DNA of 64,000 nt, from NCBI GenBank assembly GCA_021604865.1, contig BQJU01000003.1, forward strand, positions 1 through 64,000, read 5' to 3'. The position numbers and the translations under genes are program-made. Positions within the stretch are counted from its first letter, which is position 1, and each line of letters begins with the position of its first letter. Shown one piece after another: positions 1 to 9,795 of this stretch. The notes beneath the pieces are model-generated. The model saw only the letters and a list, made by a program, of their open reading frames with translations. It did not search any database and was not told the origin of the DNA. This DNA comes from Saprospiraceae bacterium. Lineage in GTDB: Bacteria > Bacteroidota > Bacteroidia > Chitinophagales > Saprospiraceae.

Positions 1-145
1 GTCTGTTTCAGGCGAGTTATTTTGTCACCAGCCTAGGCGCGAAAACCGCGCTTGGCCACCACTAAGCAAGGATTTGAGCAACAACGGTTGGTGGCAAAAG
101 AGCCGCATCAAATGGGTAAGTTATTCTTCGCTGACCCCTAAGATA
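1..145. repeat. Dispersed palindromic repeat, family 1, copy A (cut by window edge)
   Basis: This stretch matches 32,048-32,225. A block of 32 bases (102-133) is identical to 32,184-32,215, and similarity extends left to base 1 apart from a gap where the other copy carries about 33 extra bases. Within the copy, TTGTCACCAGCC near 22-34 is an imperfect inverted match of GGTTGGTGGCAA near 87-97, so the element folds back on itself. The left terminal inverted repeat seen in copy B would lie just outside the window. The right end supplies the stop codon of the gene at 121-474. There is no coding capacity, so a non-autonomous MITE-like or REP-like element is likely. Confidence 0.75.
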
Positions 146-474
146 CTTTCTGTAAGAGTTATAGGATTTAGAGGATTGTTAAAAACCAGATCGAAACCCT
201 CTGCATCATAGTTAATGCTTGTATTAGCTGAAAAATTCTCGCTAATATCTACAATCTTTCCATTGGTTATGTCACCTGTAAGGGTAAATTCAGCAGCATA
301 AAATAAACTGGGTAAGGTGTCAGAAGTTGCAGCAAAGTAAACAGGCACTTTTTTGTAATAACAAGCAGGTTCCAGAGGTGCACCCTCTACATAAGGGGTA
401 TCTACAATAAGTTCAATAAAGGCACATTTGTCAATGTACTGCCCATACACCTGTATCAATGGAAATGCCACCAT
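121..474 (-). CDS. Small secreted protein, probably broken or switched off at its 5' end
   Basis: The 117-residue product has no family I recognise. Its first residues (MVAFPLIQVYGQ) look like the second half of a signal peptide, followed by a beta-rich segment with Cys17 and Cys38. The missing first half lies upstream: an ATG at 501-503 would give MPILSLLLMVAFPLIQVYGQ, an excellent signal peptide, but it is out of frame because the intervening ATAGG unit occurs three times; two units would restore the frame. As written, that ATG yields only nine codons. The 3' end (GVSEE and stop) is encoded inside the dispersed repeat, so the natural C-terminus may also be lost. It may be a decaying gene, a phase-variable gene or a sequencing error. 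The coordinates use the internal ATG. Confidence 0.45.
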   Translation of the reverse strand: MVAFPLIQVYGQYIDKCAFIELIVDTPYVEGAPLEPACYYKKVPVYFAATSDTLPSLFYAAEFTLTGDITNGKIVDISENFSANTSINYDAEGFDLVFNNPLNPITLTESILGVSEE

Positions 475-485
475 CAGTAAGAGCG

Positions 486-500
486 ATAGGATAGGATAGG
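486..500. repeat. ATAGG pentanucleotide tandem tract, three units
   Basis: Three exact ATAGG units (CCTAT on the minus strand) lie directly after the candidate ATG at 501-503 of the downstream minus-strand gene. The unit length is not a multiple of three, so gain or loss of a unit changes the frame. With two units the signal peptide is continuous with that gene; with three it is not. Confidence 0.7.
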
Positions 501-503
501 CAT

Positions 504-915
504 CAATCGGCCAAAGTCCTTTTTAGTTTTTTGCTCGATCATAAATAATCGGTTTTGGTAATCGGTTAAAAAATAGAGTTGCTTCGTAGGGGCTATGCAA
601 ACAAGACCAAGGTGCCCCAATAGCCGCAGCATTGGGACTGTAGTCAATCCTTTTTGTATTATGAAGTGCTGTTTTGTTGATTTTAAAAAACAGGTAGCAA
701 TATATATAACGATTGCTAATATCTGAAAATAAAATTAGAATTGCAAGTAGGTGGTATTAATTTAACTTTATCCTTTCCTTGTTGGTAAGATATCATAAAA
801 CACTAAAGCGGTACCGACGAACATCGATACCGCTTTATTAATTTTAAATGGTCATCTCACATTTGTATGGGCTCAAAATTTGGGATGACGGTCTTTTTAT
901 CTGGAAGTGTATTCT
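504..915. other. Non-coding stretch between the broken secreted gene and atpC
   Basis: No convincing gene is present. It holds two copies of TAATCGGTT (546-554 and 559-567), a small hairpin CCCAAT/ATTGGG (616-636) and the atpC terminator at 804-837. An AAAAGGA stretch lies about 16 bases upstream of the ATG at 503 on the minus strand. Confidence 0.6.
804..837 (-). terminator. Hairpin terminator after atpDC
   Basis: AAAGCGGTA pairs with TACCGCTTT around a short loop, giving a near-perfect stem of about 12 base pairs. On the minus strand it is followed by GTGTTTTATG, a weak U tract. It lies about 80 bases downstream of the atpC stop. T-rich sequence on the other side means it could also act on the plus strand. 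Confidence 0.65.
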
Positions 916-1245
916 TTATTTCAAGTTCTTCACACCCCGTACCAATAGGGATACTTCGTTGTGCAGTACTTCTACGAATCCACCAGAGATATCAAAAGTG
1001 ATGGTTTTGCCCGGATCGTCAATTTTGACCATGTTTCCGGATTCTTCGTTAAATACACGGTGCTCGCCAAGAGCGGTGACAACATGTATGGTTCCGGCAT
1101 CCAGAGAAGAAACAATAGGTGCATGATTTTTCAGCACCTGAAATTGCCCCATACTACCGGGTACTTTTACGGAAGTAATTTTACCATGAAATACCTCCTG
1201 GTCGGGTGTCAATACGGTTAAATCCATCATATCGATATCCTCCAT
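916..1245 (-). CDS. atpC: F1Fo ATP synthase epsilon subunit, short form
   Basis: Epsilon is part of the central stalk of F1 and couples rotation of the c-ring to catalysis in the beta subunits. The product of up to 109 residues has the family's N-terminal beta-sandwich: DLTVLTPDQEVFHG at the start, the GQFQVLKNHAPIVSSLDAG signature, and DISGGFVEVLHNEVSLL at the end. It stops right after the sandwich, so the C-terminal helical hairpin that inhibits the enzyme in other bacteria is absent; short forms like this are usual in Bacteroidota. The start is uncertain: ATGs also occur at codons 6 and 7, and GGAGG sits about eight bases before codon 6. It follows atpD by 75 bases and precedes a hairpin terminator, so the two form a transcription unit apart from the other ATP synthase genes. 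Confidence 0.92.
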   Translation of the reverse strand: MEDIDMMDLTVLTPDQEVFHGKITSVKVPGSMGQFQVLKNHAPIVSSLDAGTIHVVTALGEHRVFNEESGNMVKIDDPGKTITFDISGGFVEVLHNEVSLLVRGVKNLK

Positions 1246-1320
1246 AATATTTTAGAGAAGCAGACTTTTATTTTTATAAGCTAAAAGTCCAATTGCTTCA
1301 ATTATTTGAATTGATTACAC

Positions 1321-3294
<1,974 letters not shown>

Positions 3295-3714
3295 ATGATG
3301 AATGAACCTATCTCCAGTATTATGACTCGTAGTGTAGTCACCGTCCATCAGGACGATCCTTTAAGCCTTGTTAAAAACATCTTATTTGAAAAACACCTCC
3401 ACCATCTTCCAGTTGTCGATGGACGCAAGCTCATTGGCATTATTACCTCTTTCGATTTGGTCAAACTCGGAAAACGCTTTGATGAATACGAAAATATTAA
3501 AGTCAAAGAAGTCATGACCAGAAATGTAGCAACGCTAGGCCCAAACAACAAAATTGGTGCAGCAGCTGAGGTATTTCTGTCCAATCTTTTTCACGGTTTG
3601 CCCATAGTAGATGAAGAAAAAAATCTGGTTGGGATCATCACTACCCATGACATTTTGAAGTATGAATTCCATAAGGAATACCCGCGCCATAAGGAACTAT
3701 GGGCGACTGTTTAG
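3295..3714 (+). CDS. CBS domain pair protein
   Basis: This 139-residue protein consists of two CBS motifs and nothing else: the first runs from about residue 5 (ISSIMTRSVVTVHQDDP) to 60, the second from about 70 (VKEVMTRNVATLGPN) to 130. Tandem CBS motifs form a Bateman module that binds adenine nucleotides and usually regulates a partner protein; the ligand and partner cannot be read from the sequence. There is no membrane segment, so it should be cytosolic. It stands alone, divergent from atpD. Its stop codon lies at the edge of a palindromic repeat (TTTAGAGGCCA), so the last residues could have been altered by insertion of that element. Confidence 0.9.
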   Translation: MMNEPISSIMTRSVVTVHQDDPLSLVKNILFEKHLHHLPVVDGRKLIGIITSFDLVKLGKRFDEYENIKVKEVMTRNVATLGPNNKIGAAAEVFLSNLFHGLPIVDEEKNLVGIITTHDILKYEFHKEYPRHKELWATV

Positions 3715-3840
3715 AGGCCATGCTTACGCTTGCACTGAAGCTTCCACTGGGCATCTGCGCCAAAGGCTTCGGTCTTGTACCGTCGTCAAAACCTTTGGCA
3801 CAGACGCCCGGTGAACGGCGATGCAAAGCTGACCTCTTGG
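3710..3840. repeat. Large imperfect palindrome, repeat family 2
   Basis: The arms AGAGGCCATGCTT and the complement of AAGCTGACCTCT face each other, and the inner arms (about 3745-3769 against 3787-3813) pair as GGGCATCTGCGCCAAAGG with CCTTTGGCACAGACGCCC. Bases 3714-3761 align without gaps to 49,351-49,398 with 37 of 48 identical, so this is one copy of a dispersed family. It lies directly after the CBS gene and could double as its transcription terminator. The rest of the gap to 4028 shows nothing further. Confidence 0.75.
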
Positions 3841-4028
3841 TATAAACACCTGCAATCCTGCGGACAGGCTGCTTAAAAAAACTTGTGTGATTTTAAAAAG
3901 GAAAGTATCTTGCATAAAGAAAGTATTTAAAATACCAGTCGCCTCTCCATTAGAAATCTGACTTTTCCTAAATTTTGGTTTTACAGTTTCGACAATTACA
4001 CCTTTATTTATAAAATCAATGAAATTTA

Positions 4029-4268
4029 ATGCATCAAGTTATGGCTGGAAAAACTTTTACACTTAAGGATTTTGGGAAATCTGCTTTAGACAAAGAGCAG
4101 ATGGCTTCCCTAAAAGGCGGAAATGTCAACTATCTCCGTCAACGAACTGCAAGAGAAATGACCCGAATTTCATGGGAGGGTCTCGACATTCGGATTGCTG
4201 TCCAAGGTGATGATTCCGAAGTAAATCAAACCATTGAACTCTCCCAAAGACTTATTGCGCTCCGTTAG
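4029..4268 (+). CDS. Small protein with a double-glycine leader-like N-terminus; possible RiPP precursor
   Basis: The product has 79 residues, or 75 from the second ATG at 4041. The first part, FTLKDFGKSALDKEQMASLK followed by GG, has the layout of Bacteroidota natural-product leaders: a short amphipathic stretch, an L-x-K-E-x-M motif and a Gly-Gly at residues 30-31 where a C39-type peptidase transporter would cut. The remaining 48 residues (beginning NVNYLRQRT, ending SQRLIALR) contain no Cys and are charged, unlike a classic lanthipeptide core. No modifying enzyme, C39 transporter or immunity gene lies in the window. The gene is convergent with the next gene and overlaps its 3' end by 17 bases. 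It could instead be an unrelated small protein. Confidence 0.5.
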   Translation: MHQVMAGKTFTLKDFGKSALDKEQMASLKGGNVNYLRQRTAREMTRISWEGLDIRIAVQGDDSEVNQTIELSQRLIALR

Positions 4269-5805
4269 ACGGGTGCTTCTCAAATTCTTCCTGGATTATT
4301 TCAGCGAAAGTGACTTTTCTGATTTTGCTTTCCACCCAGGCAATGATATTGAAGTATCTGGTTATTACATTTCTGGACAAAGGATCGTGAGAAAGGTTAT
4401 TAAAGGATGTTTTAAGTCCTGTTAATGCTTTTCTCACATCCTGCCCGGAATAAGCTTCTGAAGCTTCCCGGATAAAATGAATTAATTCCCTTTCTACATC
4501 ATGCAGTCGGTTGCGCTTTTTCAAAAAGCGATAGGTGGAACGTATTAATGATTCCAGCAGTACCGTATTGCCCAATTCATAGTGAATAATAAGGTTGAGC
4601 ATGCGGGCCAGGGATTGCAAATCCATCCGCTCTACATCCTTGGCCAATCCCAGCCATTTGTTCAAAAACTCCAATGCCTTTTGATAGTCTCCTGCCCCGA
4701 AATAGATATAAAAATAGTTGTAGTAAAAAGAGTTGTTTTCAAAATAACTGGGATCAAATTTTTTCCGTTCTTCAAAGTGATCCTGGAGTGCTTTTCGGCC
4801 TTCTTCAAAAGTCCCCTGGTCAATACATAAAGAGAATTTACTCTGATAATATTGCCGGTGTATCTTCAACTCATCATCCTGGTTTTTAGGCGTAACATTA
4901 CGGAGTTTGTTCAGTGCCAGTTCAATTTCTTCGTATTTACTCAACTCCCCACAGCTGCGGATAAAATTGCTGATGGCAGATATATATTCCGATACATCTT
5001 CCTGTAAAAAATGGCGCTTTGATTCCATCAATTCAAGCAGAGACTTACTGAGTGTATAAAACTGCTGAAAATCACGCAAGGCATAAGCGTAGATGGCTGT
5101 AGTTCGATAATAAATAACCCGTGCCTGGTGCCCTCCTTTGGCTTTTACTTCTTCCATAAATGCCGGGTCAATGGTATCTGCCAGTTTCTTCTCCCAACTG
5201 GCTTTACTCAAAGAGGGATCTTTCCGTAGGTTGACCAACAGGTTGAAAAATATATTTCGGCTTCGCAAATAATAATCTATCTGAGTATGAACCATTGTTT
5301 CTTCAGCAGCAATACCGTTTAGGTTCCGATCCAGGTAGGCAATATCAGTTTGAGCGTAAGCAATTTGTTTTTCCCAGTCCAGAAATTCCAGAATCGAATT
5401 GTACTTTTCATATCTGCGGGCCAGCTTTTTGCCCTTTCCAATGATCTCCCGACAATCTTCATAGTGGGATCGTTTATACAAAACCCGTATGCTGGATAAC
5501 ATGCCTTTTAAGCGAAAATCTACCGAACTTTTTTCATCGTAAAATTGCAAACTGCGCAAGATCAGATCGTACAGATAAGCTTTAAGTTCAGAATATTTTC
5601 TGCTATTGATGGGTTCGTCGGGATAAATCAATTGCTTTAGGCCCTCCTCGTCAAAAAATTCCTGCGCTTCAATGGCATCAAATAATAACAAATATTTATT
5701 GTCTTTAGTAGAATCTTTGTTAACATACAATTTAAAGTATCGCTTCTCTGATCCGGAGAGTGATTTGATGAGCCTAAATAATTTCACAGAAGGAGTTTTG
5801 GGCAT
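4252..5805 (-). CDS. Large helical protein of unknown function (paralogue of the gene at 61,492)
   Basis: I do not recognise a named family. The 517 residues are almost entirely alpha-helical with TPR-like helix pairs in the second half (for example SLCIDQGTFEEGRKALQDHF and AGDYQKALEFLNKWLGLA). There is no signal peptide or membrane segment, so it is probably cytosolic and a protein-interaction scaffold. The N-terminus (KLFRLIKSLSGSEKRYFKLY) resembles that of the protein at 61,492 (KLYKLLKKLESGEIRQIRKW), and both continue with a short helix ending in a Phe/Tyr-Pro motif (LIYPDEP, HLFPGKD) before a long helical array. A TATCTTTG box lies about 60 bases upstream. It is convergent with the small leader-peptide-like gene. 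Confidence 0.8.
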   Translation of the reverse strand: MPKTPSVKLFRLIKSLSGSEKRYFKLYVNKDSTKDNKYLLLFDAIEAQEFFDEEGLKQLIYPDEPINSRKYSELKAYLYDLILRSLQFYDEKSSVDFRLKGMLSSIRVLYKRSHYEDCREIIGKGKKLARRYEKYNSILEFLDWEKQIAYAQTDIAYLDRNLNGIAAEETMVHTQIDYYLRSRNIFFNLLVNLRKDPSLSKASWEKKLADTIDPAFMEEVKAKGGHQARVIYYRTTAIYAYALRDFQQFYTLSKSLLELMESKRHFLQEDVSEYISAISNFIRSCGELSKYEEIELALNKLRNVTPKNQDDELKIHRQYYQSKFSLCIDQGTFEEGRKALQDHFEERKKFDPSYFENNSFYYNYFYIYFGAGDYQKALEFLNKWLGLAKDVERMDLQSLARMLNLIIHYELGNTVLLESLIRSTYRFLKKRNRLHDVERELIHFIREASEAYSGQDVRKALTGLKTSFNNLSHDPLSRNVITRYFNIIAWVESKIRKVTFAEIIQEEFEKHPSNGAQ

Positions 5806-5866
5806 TTTTTTATCCTTAAACTACGATTTTTTGCCAATAAAAAGATGGATAAACGATCCTATTTGC

Positions 5867-5874
5867 CAAAGATA
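5867..5874 (-). promoter_or_regulatory. Putative -7 box of the 517-residue protein gene
   Basis: TATCTTTG on the minus strand fits the TAnnTTTG consensus and lies 61 bases upstream of the ATG. No clear TTG is found 19 bases further upstream, so support is partial. Confidence 0.4.
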
Positions 5875-6047
5875 AGAATTTTTGAAACCTGACATATTCT
5901 TTAATTTTGGATTGTCAAAACAAGAAGAGTAATGTAATATTGAGACAGAAGTAGAAAGGATAATGTCGTCAACTTAAATTTTAGAGCATGTTTTTAATGC
6001 TGACAACATTCTCTATTGAGAGCAACACCATAAAATAATAGTTTACC

Positions 6048-6455
6048 ATGACTAGCAAAGCGATAGGGTTACGGGAAATAATGCCTAACAGAAATGTGAT
6101 CTCCAGGGCCACCTATTCAGCAAGAAAAATTGCATTACCTACTCTTGAGGGCATTGTTTTTGAGAGAACTCAGCAAATCATCTGTCTCGAAGCACAAGGT
6201 AATTATACCAATATCCTGTTTTCTACCGGTCGTCAATTATTGGTGAGCAAAACCCTGGGGGAATTGGAAAATATGCTCAATGACGGTTGTCGCTTCGTGC
6301 GGGTGCATCGGTCCAGTACCATCAACCTCGATTATTTACACAAATATATTAAAGGAAAAGGAGGGTACGTCATTATGGAAAATGGGAATAGCGTTGCCGT
6401 TTCCAATGGAAAAAAGCAGGAGTTTATGGAAGCAATCCGAATTTATTTTGCCTAG
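6048..6455 (+). CDS. Stand-alone LytTR DNA-binding protein
   Basis: The 135-residue protein has a LytTR DNA-binding domain from about residue 40 to 133: IICLEAQGNYTNILF, LLVSKTLGELENML, FVRVHRSSTINLDYL and the final VAVSNGKKQEFMEAI are the family's signature strands and helices. The usual N-terminal receiver domain is missing; only about 35 basic residues precede the domain. It is therefore a one-component or partner-dependent transcription regulator, a type frequent in Bacteroidota. Its stop codon overlaps the stop of the convergent glucosidase gene by four bases. No target can be identified. Confidence 0.88.
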   Translation: MTSKAIGLREIMPNRNVISRATYSARKIALPTLEGIVFERTQQIICLEAQGNYTNILFSTGRQLLVSKTLGELENMLNDGCRFVRVHRSSTINLDYLHKYIKGKGGYVIMENGNSVAVSNGKKQEFMEAIRIYFA

Positions 6456-9088
6456 TGATAAACCTTCCAACCCTCATCCTCCAAATTGAATAATAACAAG
6501 GCCACCAGTCCGGTCCATCCAGTTTGATGTGCTGCTCCTACTCCACGGCCATTATCTCCATGAAAATACTCGTAAAAGAGTACATAATCTTTAAAGTGTG
6601 GATCCGATTGGAACTTTTCATTGTCTCCAAATATAGCCCGTCGGCCCTTTTTGTCTCGCAAAAAAAGCCGGGTCAACCGTTTTGCCAGTTCTATGGCCAC
6701 TTCATACAAGGTCAACATTTGGCCCGAGCCAACGGGATGTTCTACTTTAAAATCATCGCCGTAATAGTGATAGAAGCGCCGTAAAGACAAGATGATCAAA
6801 TAATTTACCGGCATCCAGATGGGCCCCCGCCAATTGGAGTTACCACCAAAGAGACCACTATCACTTTCTGCAGGAACATAGCGAATATTCAATTGGCTGC
6901 CGTTAAAATTCATTTCATAAGGATGTGATTCGTGGTATTTACTGAGTGCTCTGATTCCATAGTCAGACAAAAACTCTGTTTCATCCAGCATTCGTGCCAG
7001 GATGCGTTTGAGGCGGTGCCCACGTAGAAGGGAGAGCAGGTGCAATTCACCGGTACTCTTTTGGTGCCATCGCGAAACCAGGGTTGCCAAGTCAGGGCGG
7101 TTGTTGAGAAACCAGTTGAGTCGCTCAGTAAATGCTTTTTGTTTTTGAAAAATTTCATCTGTAAGCACCTCCACAGCAAAGAGTGGTATGAGTCCTACCA
7201 AAGAACGTACCTTTAGTTTGTAACGGTGGTTTTCATCAGCCTGACGTAGCTCGTCGTAATAAAATTCATCCTCCTCATCCCAAAGGCCCTCCTCCCCTTC
7301 GCCATGGCTTGCCATAGCATTTGCAATGTAGAGGAAATGTTCAAAAAACTTTGTGGCCAGATCTTGGTACACTTCATTTTCTTTCGCCAGCTCCAGGGCT
7401 ATGCGCATCATATTGAGCGAATACATAGCCACCCAACTGGTAGCATCGGATTGTTCCAGAGAAACATCACTGGGCAACTTCGTATTGCGGTCGAAAACGC
7501 CAATATTATCCAATCCCAAAAAACCACCTTCGAAAAGGTTGTTGTCTTTCGAGTCTTTGCGATTGACCCACCAGGTAAAGTTGAGCAACAATTTATGAAA
7601 AACCGCTTCCAGGAATTTACGGTCACCAGGCACCTTAAAATGGCGTTGCTCAGCCCGATACACCCTCCAGGCTGCCCAGGCATGAATGGGCGGATTTACA
7701 TCACTAAAAGACCATTCGTATGCCGGCAATGCTCCACTAGGGTGCATATACCATTCCCGGGTCAGCAAAATGATCTGTTGTTTGGCGAATTCCGGATCGA
7801 GGCGCACCAATACCGGAGTATGGAAGGCCAGATCCCAGGCGGCATACCAGGGGTACTCCCATTTGTCCGGCATACTAATGATATCGGCATTATTGAGGTG
7901 TTTCCAACTACTGTTTCTACCTTTTAATCGCTCCTGTGGAGGAGGCGGAAATGCGGGATCTCCTTTCAGCCATTGTTCTACATCAAAATAATAAAATTGC
8001 TTGGTCCACAACATGCCTGCAAAGGCCTGTCGCTGTACCAGGCGTTTGTCTTCATCGGCAATACCTTTTTGAAGATCGGCATAAAACTTATCCGCTTCTT
8101 TCTTTCGGGTCGAAAATAAGGTGTCAAATTTGGCAAATGGCTGTTCCAATTTGGCCGTTGTGAGGCGTAGTTGGAAGCTGATTGATTCTTGGGCAGGCAC
8201 TTCCACCTCATAATTTGCAGCAGCTTTGGTGCCTCGCTGGTCCGGATTGATCGCACGCTGGTTTTGCTCAACGATATATTCATTGATACCATCCTTGAAG
8301 TACGGCTCCTTTTGGGTAATGTTGTGCAGACGCATCCGGTTGGACTCATTATCGCAAAACAAAAAAGGAGGATTGCCTTCCGCATACAAAAAAAACGGTT
8401 TAAAATCCCGGTGTTCCACAATAATTTCACCTTGTTTGCCGGCACTAAGATTCGGCTGATAAGGATCATAACCCCAGGCCCAGGTATTGCGAAACCAGAT
8501 GGTAGGTAAAACCTGGAGTGCTGCTGTTTCCGGTCCACGATTATGCACAGTGATTCGGATCAGTATATCGTCAGGTGCTGCTTTAGCATATTCAATAAAT
8601 ACATCAAAATACCGATCCTCTGCAAAAATACCGGTATCAACCAGATCAAACTCAGGTTGCGTACGTGACCGCTCCCGGTTTTCTTTGACCAGCCATTGAT
8701 AGGGAAATTCCGTTTGCGGATATTTGTACAGTAGTTTCATATAGGAATGGGTCGGGGTATTGTCCAGGTAATAATAACACTCTTTTACATCCTCCCCATG
8801 ATTGCCCTCCGGACCGCTCAATCCGAAATAACGCTCCTTTAGCTGAGAATCTTTTTTATTCCATAGAGCAACTGAAAAACACAATAGTTGTTGGTCGTCA
8901 CTAATCCCACCAATGCCTTCTTCACCCCAGCGAAAAGCCTTGCTTCGTGCCATGTCATGGGTTGTATAAGCCCAGGCATCACCTTTGGCACTATAATCTT
9001 CACGCACGGTACCCCATTGGCGGTCAGCGAGGTAGGGACCCCATTTCTTCCATGCTTTTTCTTTCAATCGACGGTTTTCTTCATTCAT
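6452..9088 (-). CDS. GH63-like glucosidase (MGH1-like family)
   Basis: The 878-residue protein belongs to the (alpha/alpha)6-barrel glycosidases annotated as GH63-like or mannosylglycerate-hydrolase-like glucosidases. Signs are the N-terminal WGPYLADRQWGTVREDYS and GDAWAYTTHDMARSKAFRWGEEG segments, the barrel motifs WEYPWYAAWDLAFHTPVL and GPIWMPVNYLIILSLRRF, and the C-terminal HQTGWTGLVALLL. It probably removes glucose from alpha-glucosides or related compounds. No signal peptide is visible, so it should act in the cytoplasm on small substrates. I chose the ATG at 9086-9088 (MNEENRRLKEKAW); the frame stays open 17 codons further upstream, but that extension does not fit the family. It is convergent with the LytTR gene, sharing stop bases. 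Confidence 0.88.
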   Translation of the reverse strand: MNEENRRLKEKAWKKWGPYLADRQWGTVREDYSAKGDAWAYTTHDMARSKAFRWGEEGIGGISDDQQLLCFSVALWNKKDSQLKERYFGLSGPEGNHGEDVKECYYYLDNTPTHSYMKLLYKYPQTEFPYQWLVKENRERSRTQPEFDLVDTGIFAEDRYFDVFIEYAKAAPDDILIRITVHNRGPETAALQVLPTIWFRNTWAWGYDPYQPNLSAGKQGEIIVEHRDFKPFFLYAEGNPPFLFCDNESNRMRLHNITQKEPYFKDGINEYIVEQNQRAINPDQRGTKAAANYEVEVPAQESISFQLRLTTAKLEQPFAKFDTLFSTRKKEADKFYADLQKGIADEDKRLVQRQAFAGMLWTKQFYYFDVEQWLKGDPAFPPPPQERLKGRNSSWKHLNNADIISMPDKWEYPWYAAWDLAFHTPVLVRLDPEFAKQQIILLTREWYMHPSGALPAYEWSFSDVNPPIHAWAAWRVYRAEQRHFKVPGDRKFLEAVFHKLLLNFTWWVNRKDSKDNNLFEGGFLGLDNIGVFDRNTKLPSDVSLEQSDATSWVAMYSLNMMRIALELAKENEVYQDLATKFFEHFLYIANAMASHGEGEEGLWDEEDEFYYDELRQADENHRYKLKVRSLVGLIPLFAVEVLTDEIFQKQKAFTERLNWFLNNRPDLATLVSRWHQKSTGELHLLSLLRGHRLKRILARMLDETEFLSDYGIRALSKYHESHPYEMNFNGSQLNIRYVPAESDSGLFGGNSNWRGPIWMPVNYLIILSLRRFYHYYGDDFKVEHPVGSGQMLTLYEVAIELAKRLTRLFLRDKKGRRAIFGDNEKFQSDPHFKDYVLFYEYFHGDNGRGVGAAHQTGWTGLVALLLFNLEDEGWKVYH

Positions 9089-9330
9089 AGACCGAGTGTG
9101 GTTTAGGGCATGGTTTGAGTGGCAATCTACGCCCAACACGTTCTTATTTTAATTAAATTTTAAATCGCCTTAACGAACAATTAAGACAAGCTTTTCATTT
9201 AAATATAAAAAACGTATTCAGGTAAATGTTTGGTAGTAATCAATCAACTTGTAAAATCCGTTTTCAAGCGCTCATTCTACCACATCCAAACATCATCCAA
9301 GGTACGTAAAAACCATTAAATATAAACGAC

Positions 9331-9738
9331 ATGAAAAAGGTCAAAATTTTTAGCTGGCTATTATTCAGCTTACTATTGGCCAGTTGTGATACTACAAAAA
9401 CTATTTCCGGAGATGCCCCGTCTTCTGTAGACCGGGAATTCAAGGACAATACTGTCATCACCGTTTACAATCCATTATCCTTGGCAGATTATTTGATCCA
9501 GGTACCTGGGGTTAATGTGGATGAACGAATAGGCGGCACCATGGTTACCGTACGAGGTAGGGTTCCATTGTATGTCATCGACGGCATTCCTATTGGACAC
9601 AGTTATAACGAAGCAAACAACATCGTCAACGTATATGATATTGATTCGGTAGAAGTATTGAAGGGGCCGACAGAAACTATCTTATACGGCCGTAGAGGAG
9701 CAAATGGCGTCATTGTTATCAGAACAATCAGAAATTAA
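9331..9738 (+). CDS. Stand-alone TonB-plug domain lipoprotein
   Basis: This 135-residue protein has a lipoprotein signal peptide (LLLASC, Cys19), about 30 linker residues and then a complete plug-type domain: YLIQVPGVNVDERIGG, VRGRVPLYVIDGIPIG, IDSVEVLKGPTETILYG and RRGANGVIVIRTIRN are textbook plug strands of SusC-like TonB-dependent receptors. No beta-barrel follows. It should be anchored in a membrane facing the periplasm or outside. How a plug works without a barrel is unclear; pairing with another receptor or an independent binding role are possibilities. It is 57 bases upstream of the next lipoprotein gene on the same strand and starts the forward run that leads to kup and nhaD. Confidence 0.85.
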   Translation: MKKVKIFSWLLFSLLLASCDTTKTISGDAPSSVDREFKDNTVITVYNPLSLADYLIQVPGVNVDERIGGTMVTVRGRVPLYVIDGIPIGHSYNEANNIVNVYDIDSVEVLKGPTETILYGRRGANGVIVIRTIRN

Positions 9739-9795
9739 GTGGCAAATTAAGTGACTTAATGAAGGAGAGGATGTCTTTTATGAAAACTAAAAATC

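Noticed and set aside
7304-7927. 207-codon frame on the plus strand
   Set aside because: It lies wholly opposite the GH63-like glucosidase, whose protein motifs are unmistakable, and its own translation shows no domain.
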